From: JAGMDK01 sp023128695
Lineage (GTDB): Bacteria > Planctomycetota > Phycisphaerae > UBA1845 > Fen-1342
Direction of reading: 5' to 3'
Assembly: GCA_030628805.1 (NCBI GenBank)
Contig: DAOVQG010000103.1
Coordinates: 1 to 14,118, forward strand
Length of the DNA stretch: 14,118 nucleotides
Shown here: piece by piece, positions 1 to 9,149 of the stretch
Position numbering within the stretch: the first letter of the stretch is position 1
Layout of the letters: each line of letters opens with the position of its first letter
Translations under genes and position numbers: made by a program
The notes under the pieces: generated by a model
Told to the model about the DNA's origin: nothing
The model's database searches: none
Seen by the model: only the letters and a program-made list of their open reading frames with translations

Positions 1-742
1 CGGCAAGTTGATCGAGCGTTTCATCTTCCAGCGTGAACAGGGCGTGCGCGCCGACCATGCCGGCGAACTGCTGACTAGGTTCGGCCGGGGGGGCGGCAGG
101 AAAGTGGGTAAACCGGTGGGGCGGCCCTCCGCGGCCGCCATCGGACCGTACTGGCGGGCACGGAGGCCCGCTCCACCCACTATGTTGATGCTCACCCGGT
201 TCGGCCCGCAACTTCTCCAGATAACGATGATTCTCTTCGACGCCGGCGTCGCGGCCGGCCGGGCCGTTGCGGTCCGTCGTCTCATAGCACAGCACCGCCC
301 GCGGTCCGACGCCGGCGATCCCCTTTTCGAGATAATCGAGCGAGCAATCGATGCAGTTCGGCGAGGCGTGATGGTCGATGAGCGTCGTCGTGCCGCAGTG
401 CAGGGCATCCAGCGCCCCGATCCGCCCCGACATCTCGATCGACGCCACGTCCAGGGCCCGGTCCAGTCGCCACCAGACGTATTTGAGGATCTCCACGAAG
501 TTCCGCGGCGCCTGCGGCGGCGGAGGCATGCCGGCGGCCAACGCCGAGTACAGGTGGGCATGCCCGTTGACCAGCCCCGGCAGCACGACGGCCCCGCCGC
601 AATCGACGATCTCGTCCGTGGTTTCACGTGAAATCTGTTGGTCGCGCTGGACAATACGTCCGCCGTCGATGCGCAGGTTGCCGGGCTCTACGCGAATGGG
701 ATCAATATCCACCAGCAGCGCATTTTCCAGAACAATCGCCAT
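1..742 (-). CDS. ssnA: SsnA-like amidohydrolase, N-terminal part (runs off the window)
   Basis: Metal-dependent amidohydrolase of the SsnA/chlorohydrolase group, cytosolic, expected to hydrolyse a C-N bond in a heterocyclic or guanidine-type substrate; the substrate is unknown. I translated 247 codons on the minus strand from ATG at 742 without a stop. Seen: a short N-terminal beta segment, 'LPGLVNGHAHLYSALAAGMP' with the metal-binding HxH at H61/H63, 'WWRLDRALD' near 91-98, 'CGTTTLIDHHASPN' at 116-129, 'CYETTDRNGP' at 152-161, and 'GAHALFTL' at 231-238 with the conserved H233. A GAGGAGA Shine-Dalgarno site about 8 bases upstream supports this start. The C-terminus, with the remaining metal ligands, lies outside. 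Odd: residues about 183-215 are encoded by a dispersed 102-bp repeat inserted in frame between an alpha helix and the next core strand. It is divergent from the PLP-enzyme gene at 949. The family call is fairly sure; the symbol is by similarity remembered, not searched. Confidence 0.85.
   Translation of the reverse strand, partial: MAIVLENALLVDIDPIRVEPGNLRIDGGRIVQRDQQISRETTDEIVDCGGAVVLPGLVNGHAHLYSALAAGMPPPPQAPRNFVEILKYVWWRLDRALDVASIEMSGRIGALDALHCGTTTLIDHHASPNCIDCSLDYLEKGIAGVGPRAVLCYETTDRNGPAGRDAGVEENHRYLEKLRAEPGEHQHSGWSGPPCPPVRSDGGRGGPPHRFTHFPAAPPAEPSQQFAGMVGAHALFTLEDETLDQLA
97..198 (-). repeat. Dispersed 102-bp palindromic repeat (R1), copy inside the amidohydrolase gene
   Basis: Read on the minus strand (198 to 97), this matches 9803-9904 (+) at 100 of 102 positions. 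It has imperfect terminal inverted repeats (AGTGGGT..ACCCACT) and an inner GCGGGC..GCCCGC hairpin. Its length is a multiple of three and it is open in the host frame, adding about 33 residues rich in Gly, Pro and Arg. The similarity stops sharply on the side facing the host N-terminus, and may continue weakly for about 8 bases on the other. Confidence 0.9.
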
Positions 743-948
743 CAGTCACTCTCCTCGGCCAAGTCAGTTTGGCTACCAAGAGTGGGTACCCCTGCCCGTC
801 AACTGCTCATTGAGGCGGGCAGGGACGCCCGCCCCACCTGTAATCGTAACACACACTCCAACCGATTCATGTAAACGGATAGTATAGTCGGATACAATCT
901 GTGGCACTCGCTACCAGATTGACGCATTATCCACCACGGAGAAAATAG
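743..948. other. Divergent intergenic region with a GC-rich hairpin repeat and a weak promoter candidate
   Basis: This separates the amidohydrolase (-) from the PLP enzyme (+). Bases 814-833 form a 7-bp stem hairpin, GGCGGGC-agggac-GCCCGCC, followed by 'cccacc'. It is the same core as the repeats at 9150-9217 and 11393-11460. Near 883-898 there are two -10-like hexamers (TATAGT, TACAAT) pointing toward 949, but without a good -35. GGAGAA at 938-943 is the likely ribosome binding site for the GTG at 949. Confidence 0.5.
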
Positions 949-2409
949 GTGAAGATCATCGACCGAATCGACGAGGAAGTGCTCGCAAAGACGGTGCAAC
1001 GCTGTCGCGAGCGGAACATCATCATCCCCACCTTTGCTCAGCAGAAGGATCCGACGACTATCCCCCAGCCGATCAAGGACAGGCTCAAGAACGTCGGCCT
1101 GTGGGACATCGATCCGCTCAACCTCTTCCGCATTACCTGGAAAAACGAGCCGGTCGAACGCGGCGGCGGGTTCAACGACGGCAACTGGATGGAGTTCCCC
1201 CCGGCCCTGACCGGCGTCGAGGCCCGTATCATCGGCCTGGTCGGCAAGTACTTCCCCACCGGCTCGCACAAGGTCGGGGCCGGCTTCGGCTGCCTCGTCC
1301 CGCGGTTGGTCTCCGGCGGCTTCGACCCGACCACCCAAAAAGCCGTCTGGCCCAGCACCGGCAACTACTGCCGCGGCGGGGCGTTCGACTGCGCCCTGCT
1401 GGCCTGCACCGCGGTCGCGATCCTGCCAGAGGAGATGTCGACGGAGCGGTTCGAGTGGCTCAAGTCGATCGGGGCAGAGGTGATCGCCACGCCCGGCTGC
1501 GAATCGAACGTCAAGGAAGTCTACGACAAGTGCTGGGAAATCCGCCGCACGCGCCCGGACTGCGTGATCTTCAACCAGTTCGACGAGTTCGGCAACGCGA
1601 TCTGGCACTACCACCTGACCGGCGGGATCATCGACGAGATCTACGGACGTATCGCCGGCCAGCGCGAGCGGCTCGCGGCCTACGTCTCCGCCACCGGCAG
1701 CGCCGGCACGATCGCCGCGGGCGATTACCTGCGCACGCGCTACCCGCTGCTCAAGGTCGTCGCGAGCGAGGCCCTGCAATGTCCAACCTTGTTCCAGTGC
1801 GGCTTCGGCGGGCACCGCATCGAGGGCATCGGCGACAAGCACGTGCCGTGGATTCACAACGTGCGTAACACCGACATGGTCTGCGCGATCGACGACGAGC
1901 AGTGCATGCAACTCCTGCGGCTGTTCAACGAAGACGCCGGGCACGTGTTCCTGCAACGGCAGGGCGTCGCGGCGGAAGTGGTTGAGAAGCTACCGCTACT
2001 AGGGATTTCGAGCATCGGCAACCTGGTGGCGGCGATCAAGGTGGCCAAATATTACGAGTTCGGCTCGCGGGACGTGGTGTTCACGCCGCTGACGGACTCT
2101 ACGGAGTTGTACCAATCGCGCATCGTCGAGCAGCGCGAGCAGCATGGCACGTACGCCGAGGCCGACGCCGCCCGGCACTTCGCCCGCTACCTAGAGGGCA
2201 TTGGCGTCGATTACTTGCGGGAGCTGAACTATCAAGACCGCAAGCTGCTGCACAATTTCAAGTATTTCACGTGGGTTGAACAACAGCAGCGCGAGGCGGA
2301 GGAACTGCGGCAATTGTGGGACCCCGATTTCTGGGAGGAGACCTTTACGCAGGTGGAAGAGTGGGATCGCTTGATTGGCGAGTTTAACCAGCGCGTTGGA
2401 CTGACGTAG
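949..2409 (+). CDS. Fold-type II PLP-dependent enzyme (cysteine/threonine synthase-like)
   Basis: 486-residue cytosolic enzyme of the tryptophan-synthase-beta superfamily, of the kind often annotated 'pyridoxal-5-phosphate-dependent protein subunit beta'. Seen: 'TGSHKVGAGFG' at 104-114, where K108 is the probable Schiff-base lysine; 'PSTGNYCRGGA' at 135-145, an STGN loop that would contact the substrate carboxylate or PLP; 'SATGSAGTIAAG' at 247-258, the probable glycine-rich phosphate loop; and 'GGHRIEGIGDKHVPWIHNVRNT' near 284-305. It has about 100 more C-terminal residues than ordinary cysteine synthase, ending in a charged helical tail. The start is GTG, chosen for GGAGAA six bases upstream; no in-frame start with a better site was seen. 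The reaction is unknown; lyase or beta-replacement chemistry on an amino acid is an inference from fold. From memory, homologues sit beside ssnA in several anaerobe purine/amidohydrolase clusters, which fits the divergent neighbour here. Confidence 0.85.
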   Translation: MKIIDRIDEEVLAKTVQRCRERNIIIPTFAQQKDPTTIPQPIKDRLKNVGLWDIDPLNLFRITWKNEPVERGGGFNDGNWMEFPPALTGVEARIIGLVGKYFPTGSHKVGAGFGCLVPRLVSGGFDPTTQKAVWPSTGNYCRGGAFDCALLACTAVAILPEEMSTERFEWLKSIGAEVIATPGCESNVKEVYDKCWEIRRTRPDCVIFNQFDEFGNAIWHYHLTGGIIDEIYGRIAGQRERLAAYVSATGSAGTIAAGDYLRTRYPLLKVVASEALQCPTLFQCGFGGHRIEGIGDKHVPWIHNVRNTDMVCAIDDEQCMQLLRLFNEDAGHVFLQRQGVAAEVVEKLPLLGISSIGNLVAAIKVAKYYEFGSRDVVFTPLTDSTELYQSRIVEQREQHGTYAEADAARHFARYLEGIGVDYLRELNYQDRKLLHNFKYFTWVEQQQREAEELRQLWDPDFWEETFTQVEEWDRLIGEFNQRVGLT

Positions 2410-2431
2410 CTTCTCCCGTCATCCCGACCGA

Positions 2432-2449
2432 GCGACGCGCTCGCGTCGC
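2432..2449. repeat. Perfect 8-bp stem hairpin between the PLP-enzyme and UPF0158 genes
   Basis: GCGACGCG-ct-CGCGTCGC lies 22 bases after the PLP-enzyme stop, inside a 'gtcatcccgaccgag...gaatctcgcg' segment that looks like a dispersed repeat. There is no T-run after it, so it is not a classical intrinsic terminator. It could still stabilise the 3' end of the message. Confidence 0.5.
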
Positions 2450-2478
2450 GACCGAGGAATCTCGCGTTACTATCGTCA

Positions 2479-2494
2479 ACTTGCATATGCAAGT
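2479..2494. promoter_or_regulatory. 16-bp perfect palindrome, candidate operator for the UPF0158 gene
   Basis: ACTTGCATATGCAAGT is a perfect inverted repeat with no spacer. It is AT-rich in a GC-rich setting and ends 10 bases before the preferred ATG at 2505. The position and symmetry suggest a site for a dimeric DNA-binding protein. No regulator is encoded nearby, and the function is an inference. Confidence 0.4.
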
Positions 2495-2504
2495 GTGGTG
2501 TACA

Positions 2505-3008
2505 ATGAAAAAGCTCCCAATTGACATCGGCGAAATCGCCAGCATGATGGAAATGGCGGATTTCGAGAGCAACGGGTACCTGGACACGCAGACCGGCAAG
2601 ACCGTCCTGCTCCCGCCGGAGCTTGTCGATCTTGAGTTCCAGGACGACGACGAGCTCGATGATTTGCCCGAGTGGGAAAAGGAGCTGGTTCCGATCGCAC
2701 GGGCAATCGAGGAGGGTAGCGAGCGTTACGTTCTGATCCCCGACTTTCCCTCGTACGAGGCCTACGAGCTGATGGCGGAGTTCGCGGAGTCGTTGACCGA
2801 CCCGCAACTATGTGACCGCATGGCCATCGCGCTCGACGGCAAGGGAGCGTTTCGGCGCTTCCGCGGCGTCCTGGAACGCTATCCCGAAGAAGAAAAACGT
2901 TGGTACGCGTTCAAAGAGGCGGCCATGGTTGAACGCGTCCGCCAATGGCTGGAAGAACTCGGCCTCGAGCCGGTTGAGAAAAACGCGGAGTCGAAGAATA
3001 ATAAATAA
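2505..3008 (+). CDS. UPF0158 family protein, function unknown
   Basis: Small acidic cytosolic protein, 167 residues from ATG 2505. It resembles UPF0158 (PF03682): an N-terminal helix, 'YLDTQTGKTVLL' (residues 25-36), an acidic stretch 'FQDDDELDDLPEWE', 'ERYVLIPDFPSYEAYELMAEF' around 73-93, the hallmark 'GKGAFRRFRGVL' (112-123) and 'RWYAFKEAA' (132-140), then a helical charged C-terminus. No catalytic residues are known for the family. Alternative in-frame starts are TTG 2481 and ATG 2487. I prefer 2505 because the protein then begins 'MKKLPIDIGEIASMME', and because 2481-2492 lies inside the palindrome. None of the starts has a good Shine-Dalgarno site. It stands alone, convergent with the transporter gene on the other strand, so the context gives no functional clue. 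Confidence 0.8.
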   Translation: MKKLPIDIGEIASMMEMADFESNGYLDTQTGKTVLLPPELVDLEFQDDDELDDLPEWEKELVPIARAIEEGSERYVLIPDFPSYEAYELMAEFAESLTDPQLCDRMAIALDGKGAFRRFRGVLERYPEEEKRWYAFKEAAMVERVRQWLEELGLEPVEKNAESKNNK

Positions 3009-3266
3009 AATCCGTCGAGGGCGAGACGGCGTAGGCGAAACGCGGCGGAAGTAACCTCTCGCGCCCGGCCCGGCCCTTCGAGGCCGTAGGTGCTGCAACT
3101 CGACCCCGTAGTGTAACTGTTTTTGGGGTATTTGCTGGAACTCAAAAAAAGACAGGCTCACGATCTTTGGCTAGACAGCGCGCGGGCTAAAGCCCGCGGC
3201 TCTTCGTAGTTCTCGCGCCTCTCCATGGTCGCGAAACTGTTGAAACGCGGTATTAGTTCGGCTGTC
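3009..3266. other. Convergent intergenic region with a GC-rich repeat hairpin
   Basis: This lies between two convergent genes (UPF0158 + and transporter -). CGCGGGCT-aa-AGCCCGCG at 3181-3198 is a perfect 8-bp stem, followed by 'gctctt'. The segment 'agcccgcggctctt' (3191-3204) recurs in reverse complement at 4687-4700, so the transporter gene is flanked by inverted half-copies of this repeat. A weaker stem, CCGTC..GACGG, follows the UPF0158 stop at about 3012-3028. No gene is seen. Confidence 0.5.
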
Positions 3267-4661
3267 CTACGATTCAGAGGAAGCCGCGGCGGCTTTCGGC
3301 GGCTTGAGCAAGAGCCCCAGTACCGCGGCCACCAAGCAGGCGATGCCGGCGATGAGGAAGGGCGTGTGCCAGACCTCGGCGCTGACAGCGGGGGCCGCCT
3401 CAACCGCTTGTGTCGCCGTGGCGGCAAGTTCCTGGGCGGCCTTCGTGGCCGCGTCCTTGAAGTAACCAGCTACGTACGGACCTGCGATCCCGGCGATGCC
3501 GTAGGCCAGGAAGACAAACGGATAGTTCGTGCCCACCCGTTTATTGCCAAAGAAGTCGGCCGTTGCTGCCGGGAATAGTGCAAAATTACCGCCGAAGTTG
3601 AAGCCGATGATGCAGGCCCCGATGATTAGACCAACGTAAGTGGTGCCCACGTAGAAGAACGAGAGCATGATAATGCCTTGAATCAGGCACATCAGAAACA
3701 AAGCGGTCTTTCGCCCGATTGTGTCGGAAACCGTGCCCCAGATAATGCGGCCTAAGCCATTCAGGATGGCGTACAGAGCCATCGCCGTCCCGGCCATCTT
3801 GCCCGCGGTATCGGCGTCTGGCGCCACTCCATGTTCCTGGAGGCTGTCGATTCCGAACAGTCTGATACAATAAATTACCATCAGACCCGCCAGGCCCGAA
3901 CCGATGAACATGAGCAGCAAACCCCAGTATTGTGGGGTGCCCAGCATCTGAGCAGCGCGGAGGTCGGTGCCGCCGCTGGTGTGCGCCTCGGCGGTGCCCG
4001 CGGCGGGGGGATTCCAGCCGGCCGGTTTCCAGCCGGCGGGAGGATTAACCATCACGATACTACCGAGCAGCACCATTACAAGAAACACAATGCCATAGAT
4101 AACGAAGACACTCTGCACGCCGGGCAGATCGAAAACGCTGGTCTTGTTGAGCAAGCCGCCGAACCAACTGCCGGCCAGCTTGACCCAGATCGTGGCTCCG
4201 AAGCCGAAGCCGGCGACGGCCAGACCTGTAATCATGCCTTTCTTGTCAGGGAACCACTTAACACAGACGGCAATGGGAACGACGTATGCCAAGCCGATGC
4301 CGGCACCGCCGATGAGCCCGATGCAGATGAACTGGGAGAGGAACGTCTTGCCCAGGAATCCGCCGAGGATATAGCCGAGCCCCAGAACAATGCCGCCGAC
4401 AATCGCGACGATCCGTGGTCCTGAGGCAGCCTGCCAGCGGCCGGCAAAAAGCATAACAAACGCGAAGGCCGCCAGCCCCGCCGAGAAAATGGCTGCGGTT
4501 TCCTTGTTGGAGAACTCATAGCCGCCGCCGGTTAACTCCAACTTCTTCGTGAACACGCTCCAGGCATAGATGGCGCCCAAGGCCAATTGGATCAGGATCG
4601 CACCCACAACCACAAACCAGCGGTTGAACGGCGCCTGTACCGCCGTGCTTTTATTCGCCAC
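3267..4661 (-). CDS. OFA-family major facilitator transporter (carboxylate carrier)
   Basis: 464-residue inner-membrane carrier of the major facilitator superfamily, resembling the oxalate/formate antiporter (OFA) group. Seen: about 12 hydrophobic segments, the first at 14-36 ('WFVVVGAILIQLALGAIYAW'); 'KWFPDKKGMITGLAVAGFGF' at 135-154, typical of OFA proteins; and the central linker 'NPPAGWKPAGWNPP' at 206-219, also characteristic. The start is GTG at 4661, supported by AGGAGA five bases upstream (4667-4672). It lies 115 bases downstream of acetyl-CoA synthetase on the same strand, so co-transcription is plausible, although repeats R6 (partial) and R3 lie in the gap. From context I infer uptake of acetate, formate, lactate or a similar small carboxylate. 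The substrate cannot be read from sequence. Confidence 0.85.
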   Translation of the reverse strand: MANKSTAVQAPFNRWFVVVGAILIQLALGAIYAWSVFTKKLELTGGGYEFSNKETAAIFSAGLAAFAFVMLFAGRWQAASGPRIVAIVGGIVLGLGYILGGFLGKTFLSQFICIGLIGGAGIGLAYVVPIAVCVKWFPDKKGMITGLAVAGFGFGATIWVKLAGSWFGGLLNKTSVFDLPGVQSVFVIYGIVFLVMVLLGSIVMVNPPAGWKPAGWNPPAAGTAEAHTSGGTDLRAAQMLGTPQYWGLLLMFIGSGLAGLMVIYCIRLFGIDSLQEHGVAPDADTAGKMAGTAMALYAILNGLGRIIWGTVSDTIGRKTALFLMCLIQGIIMLSFFYVGTTYVGLIIGACIIGFNFGGNFALFPAATADFFGNKRVGTNYPFVFLAYGIAGIAGPYVAGYFKDAATKAAQELAATATQAVEAAPAVSAEVWHTPFLIAGIACLVAAVLGLLLKPPKAAAASSES

Positions 4662-4686
4662 TGCCGTCTCCTATCTACCCTTGAAG

Positions 4687-4744
4687 AAGAGCCGCGGGCT
4701 ACAGGTTATGTCTACTTTCACCGGCTGGAAGCCGGTGCCACACA
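4687..4744. repeat. Repeat pair between acetyl-CoA synthetase and the transporter
   Basis: Bases 4687-4700 are the reverse complement of 3191-3204. Bases 4719-4737 form CACCGGCT-gga-AGCCGGTG (8-bp stem), followed by 'ccacaca'. The latter is a copy of the repeat at 8965-8990 (R3). The hairpin is not followed by T-residues on the minus strand, so it is not an obvious terminator of the acetyl-CoA synthetase message. Confidence 0.7.
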
Positions 4745-4776
4745 CCTTCTCGTCGGAATGCAAATTGATGCACCCG

Positions 4777-6723
<1,947 letters not shown>

Positions 6724-6897
6724 CTTGTTGATCTCCTGTTGCCTACTCAGTGGTTAACCGGCCAAAAAACTATCCGCGTTCGCGGTTCACCCGCGCAGCC
6801 GCGCTATGGTCCCCGTACGAAAGATTGCCACCCGGCGACGTGCTCAATTCGTCGCCACACCGCATGGGGCAAACCTCGCCCCAACGGTAAAACCGCT

Positions 6898-6926
6898 CTT
6901 ATAGCATTTTCCACAACCTTCCGCAA
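6898..6926 (-). promoter_or_regulatory. Candidate sigma-70-type promoter for acetyl-CoA synthetase
   Basis: On the minus strand, TTGCGG (6926-6921), a 17-base spacer and TATAAG (6903-6898). The -10 is preceded by TGC, giving an extended -10 (TGCTATAAG). Initiation near 6891 would leave a leader of about 167 bases. The spacer end, GGAAAATGC, resembles that of the candidate purA promoter at 9941-9969. This is inference from the motif only. Confidence 0.4.
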
Positions 6927-6950
6927 GGCCGCCGGCTGCCGCGACGGCAG

Positions 6951-7037
6951 ATCCTACCCACGGGTTCCGCTGCGTTCCACCCGTGGCCATGCGCCTGCGT
7001 CCCTGCGGGGCGGGATGGCGGCACCCCGCCATTTTTG
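6951..7037. repeat. Two GC-rich hairpins upstream of acetyl-CoA synthetase
   Basis: CCACGGGT (6958-6965) pairs with ACCCGTGG (6979-6986). ATGGCGG-cacc-CCGCCAT (7015-7032) is a perfect 7-bp stem followed by TTTT on the plus strand. Plus-strand terminator shape is present, but there is no plus-strand gene before it, so I read it as dispersed-repeat material in the 381-base gap between the membrane-protein stop (7105) and the acetyl-CoA synthetase start (6723). The rest of that gap holds further short stems (for example GGGGC..GCCCC near 6867-6882) and no gene. Confidence 0.5.
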
Positions 7038-7104
7038 TCATGCGTCCTTCCGGGATTGTTTACAAGCAAAAAAACGTACAAATCCGCGGGCCACCTATCC
7101 GAGG

Positions 7105-8787
7105 TCAAGGGCGTTCCGAGGTTTGTTTTGCATTCGACGCGGTTGAAGGTTGCTCGGAAACGCGGGTCAGGTGCAACAAAGCCCGCTTGTTCCAACTGAT
7201 GCCCGCCCCGGCGATGAGAAGCAGGAAACTGCCCGTGACGACCAGGGTTGCTATCGGATACGATCCGCCGGCGAGGCCTCGCCCGCCGAGGAAGATGGCG
7301 TTGGCTATCACGATGACTATCGCCATGGTGCGATAGCGCGTCGCGTGCCATAGTTGCCCGGCCAGTAGCAGGATCACGATGAGGGTGACTGTGTTCAGGC
7401 GGGCCGGCCATTTCAAGGCGTCGTCAAAGTCGTAGTACCACGCCAACGCGAGCATGATCGCAATCGGCCAGAGCACCGCGGAAAGGTTCGGGCGCCGCAC
7501 GCCCAGATGCAGAACGATGAGCAGGCTCCAGCACGCTACGAACCCGATGATGAGCAGCGCCGCCGGGGTTTTCCACCCCACCTCGCCGACGATGGCAGCC
7601 TGCAAGACCGCCAGCCCCAGTACGGCCTCGCCGCGGGAACGCCGAATGACCGCGATGACACACAGGTAGGCCACCAGTGTGAATAACGCGCTCAAGCCGA
7701 CGACGCGCATCGGGATGGCAGCGGCGAGGGAAGCCTCATCGGCAGGCAGCCAGATGCTGATGCCGCGGTACACTGTGCCCGCCAGCGCCAGGGCGCCGAA
7801 ATGGAACAAACCGGCGGACCGATGGCGCAACGCACCGAACCACCAGACGAGGCTTGAGAGCGCGAGCGTCGTGAAGAGCGGATCGTGGAGACCGACGGGT
7901 AGCAAGTGCGACGGCACCTCGGCCTCGAACGGCTGCGTCGCGAGACCAACGGCGATCAGCGGCACGCCGGCGACCACGGCCCGTAGTGACAGGCGGTTGT
8001 TCCCGCTGCGCGCGAGGTAGTCGAATGCGGCGACCGACAACGCCAGCAGCAGGGGGGCGGCATAGAACGGCCGGGCATGACCGACGAAGGCGTAATTCAT
8101 GCCGTACAAGTGTGCGGCGGAGGCGGCCAGGACGATCAGGAGAAAGAGCGCTTCACGGAGAAAGTCTCGCGAGCCGAACGGTGTGGAGCTCCGAGATAGC
8201 GCTGGCAAGTGAGCCCGAACGCAGCCGATTATCAGGAGCGCTAGGCCGGCCAGCAGCCACCAGCAGAAATAGAGGAACAATTCGTTGGTGCCCGCGGCGT
8301 TGCTCACGTGCAACTGCGTTGGGGCAACGACCAAGAGGACGAGGCAGGCCCCCGCCAGAACGCGACCGGGGATGCTCATCCGCAGGCTAAGCGAGCGTGG
8401 CACGAGGAAGAGTTCGAGCAATGCGAACAGCAGGACGCCGAGGGCGAAAAGCAGGCCCAGGTGGGCCTGGCGAGCCGACAGCTCGACGGTGGCCGCCAGG
8501 GGGCCGGTCCAGAACAGGGCCGCCACGAGGAGCAGCGAATGCTCATCCTCCGGCGAGCGGCGTGAGCGGTATAGGAGGAGCAGGATGCCGGCTACCGCCC
8601 ATTTGTAAGCCTGGAGAACGCCCAGGGTTAGGAGGATCAGTCCGATGTCGCCGGCGTAGGACCCGGGGCTGACCAGGTATAAGCGGGCGCCGACGGCCAT
8701 GCAGGCGGCGCTCATCAGGTAGAGCGGGTTTCGTTTCAGCCACCACGCGAGCCCCCGCGCGCACCACGACCATAATCCGGAGTTCAT
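7105..8787 (-). CDS. Polytopic membrane protein of unknown function
   Basis: About 560 residues from ATG 8787, chosen because GGAGGT lies about six bases upstream. The open frame runs 22 codons further up to 8853, but that extension is Arg-rich and lacks a site. More than a dozen hydrophobic segments span nearly the whole length, with short charged loops. The first follows 'CARGLAWWLKRNPLYLMSA', and the last, 'IATLVVTGSFLLLIAGAGISW', sits about 20 residues before a polar tail. There are no obvious ATPase, glycosyltransferase or sensor motifs, and I do not recognise a family. The amphipathic loop 'HLYGMNYAFVGHARPFYAAP' and 'WWFGALRHRSAG' are the most distinctive parts. It is flanked by repeat-rich gaps of about 380 bases downstream and over 1.2 kb upstream, so it is probably a single-gene unit. 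Confidence 0.75.
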   Translation of the reverse strand: MNSGLWSWCARGLAWWLKRNPLYLMSAACMAVGARLYLVSPGSYAGDIGLILLTLGVLQAYKWAVAGILLLLYRSRRSPEDEHSLLLVAALFWTGPLAATVELSARQAHLGLLFALGVLLFALLELFLVPRSLSLRMSIPGRVLAGACLVLLVVAPTQLHVSNAAGTNELFLYFCWWLLAGLALLIIGCVRAHLPALSRSSTPFGSRDFLREALFLLIVLAASAAHLYGMNYAFVGHARPFYAAPLLLALSVAAFDYLARSGNNRLSLRAVVAGVPLIAVGLATQPFEAEVPSHLLPVGLHDPLFTTLALSSLVWWFGALRHRSAGLFHFGALALAGTVYRGISIWLPADEASLAAAIPMRVVGLSALFTLVAYLCVIAVIRRSRGEAVLGLAVLQAAIVGEVGWKTPAALLIIGFVACWSLLIVLHLGVRRPNLSAVLWPIAIMLALAWYYDFDDALKWPARLNTVTLIVILLLAGQLWHATRYRTMAIVIVIANAIFLGGRGLAGGSYPIATLVVTGSFLLLIAGAGISWNKRALLHLTRVSEQPSTASNAKQTSERP

Positions 8788-8923
8788 ACCACACCTCCGT
8801 TTCTGAACGGCCCGCCGAGCGCGGAATCTCCGCGGCTGCGGCGTAGCCCTCACTACCGCCGCCGGTTCGGCTTAACAGCAAGCCGAGCTCGTCGACGCTC
8901 ACGAACTAGAGGGTTAGTCGAGC

Positions 8924-9001
8924 GCCTAACATGACAACATGGCGCCGGCGTCTTACCGGTGCTCCACAGGCTGGAAGCCTGTGCCACACAGTCTGTTAGG
9001 C
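8924..9001. repeat. 78-bp inverted-repeat element containing an R3 hairpin
   Basis: GCCTAACA (8924-8931) and TGTTAGGC (8994-9001) are 8-bp inverted ends. Inside is CACAGGCT-gga-AGCCTGTG (8965-8983) followed by 'ccacaca', a second copy of the hairpin at 4719-4744. The two hairpins differ by one compensatory pair (C:G against A:T at the fourth stem position). No coding frame is seen. Confidence 0.6.
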
Positions 9002-9084
9002 AGTCTCAGAGGTTGGTGGGCGGATGGTCGGAGGGATGAATGAATGATAACGGGAATTATCGCTTAAGCACTCACGCCACACCT

Positions 9085-9112
9085 ACCTATATAAACTCAC
9101 CTATATAAAGTG
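9085..9112. repeat. AT-rich tandem repeat, 14-bp unit, two copies
   Basis: 'acctatataaa' occurs at 9085-9095 and again at 9099-9109, with a period of 14. It is the most AT-rich patch of the surrounding non-coding region. TATATAAA could serve as a -10 in either direction, but no gene starts close by. Confidence 0.5.
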
Positions 9113-9149
9113 TTACCGCGCTCTGGGCTAAGTCAAATACGATTTTCAC

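Noticed and set aside
8..631. Long plus-strand open frame opposite the amidohydrolase
   Set aside because: The minus-strand frame shows clear amidohydrolase motifs; this one is low-complexity Arg-rich antisense translation and includes the R1 repeat.
6844..7411. Minus-strand frames in the gap upstream of acetyl-CoA synthetase
   Set aside because: They cover hairpin repeats and the end of the membrane-protein gene; no ribosome site or family features.
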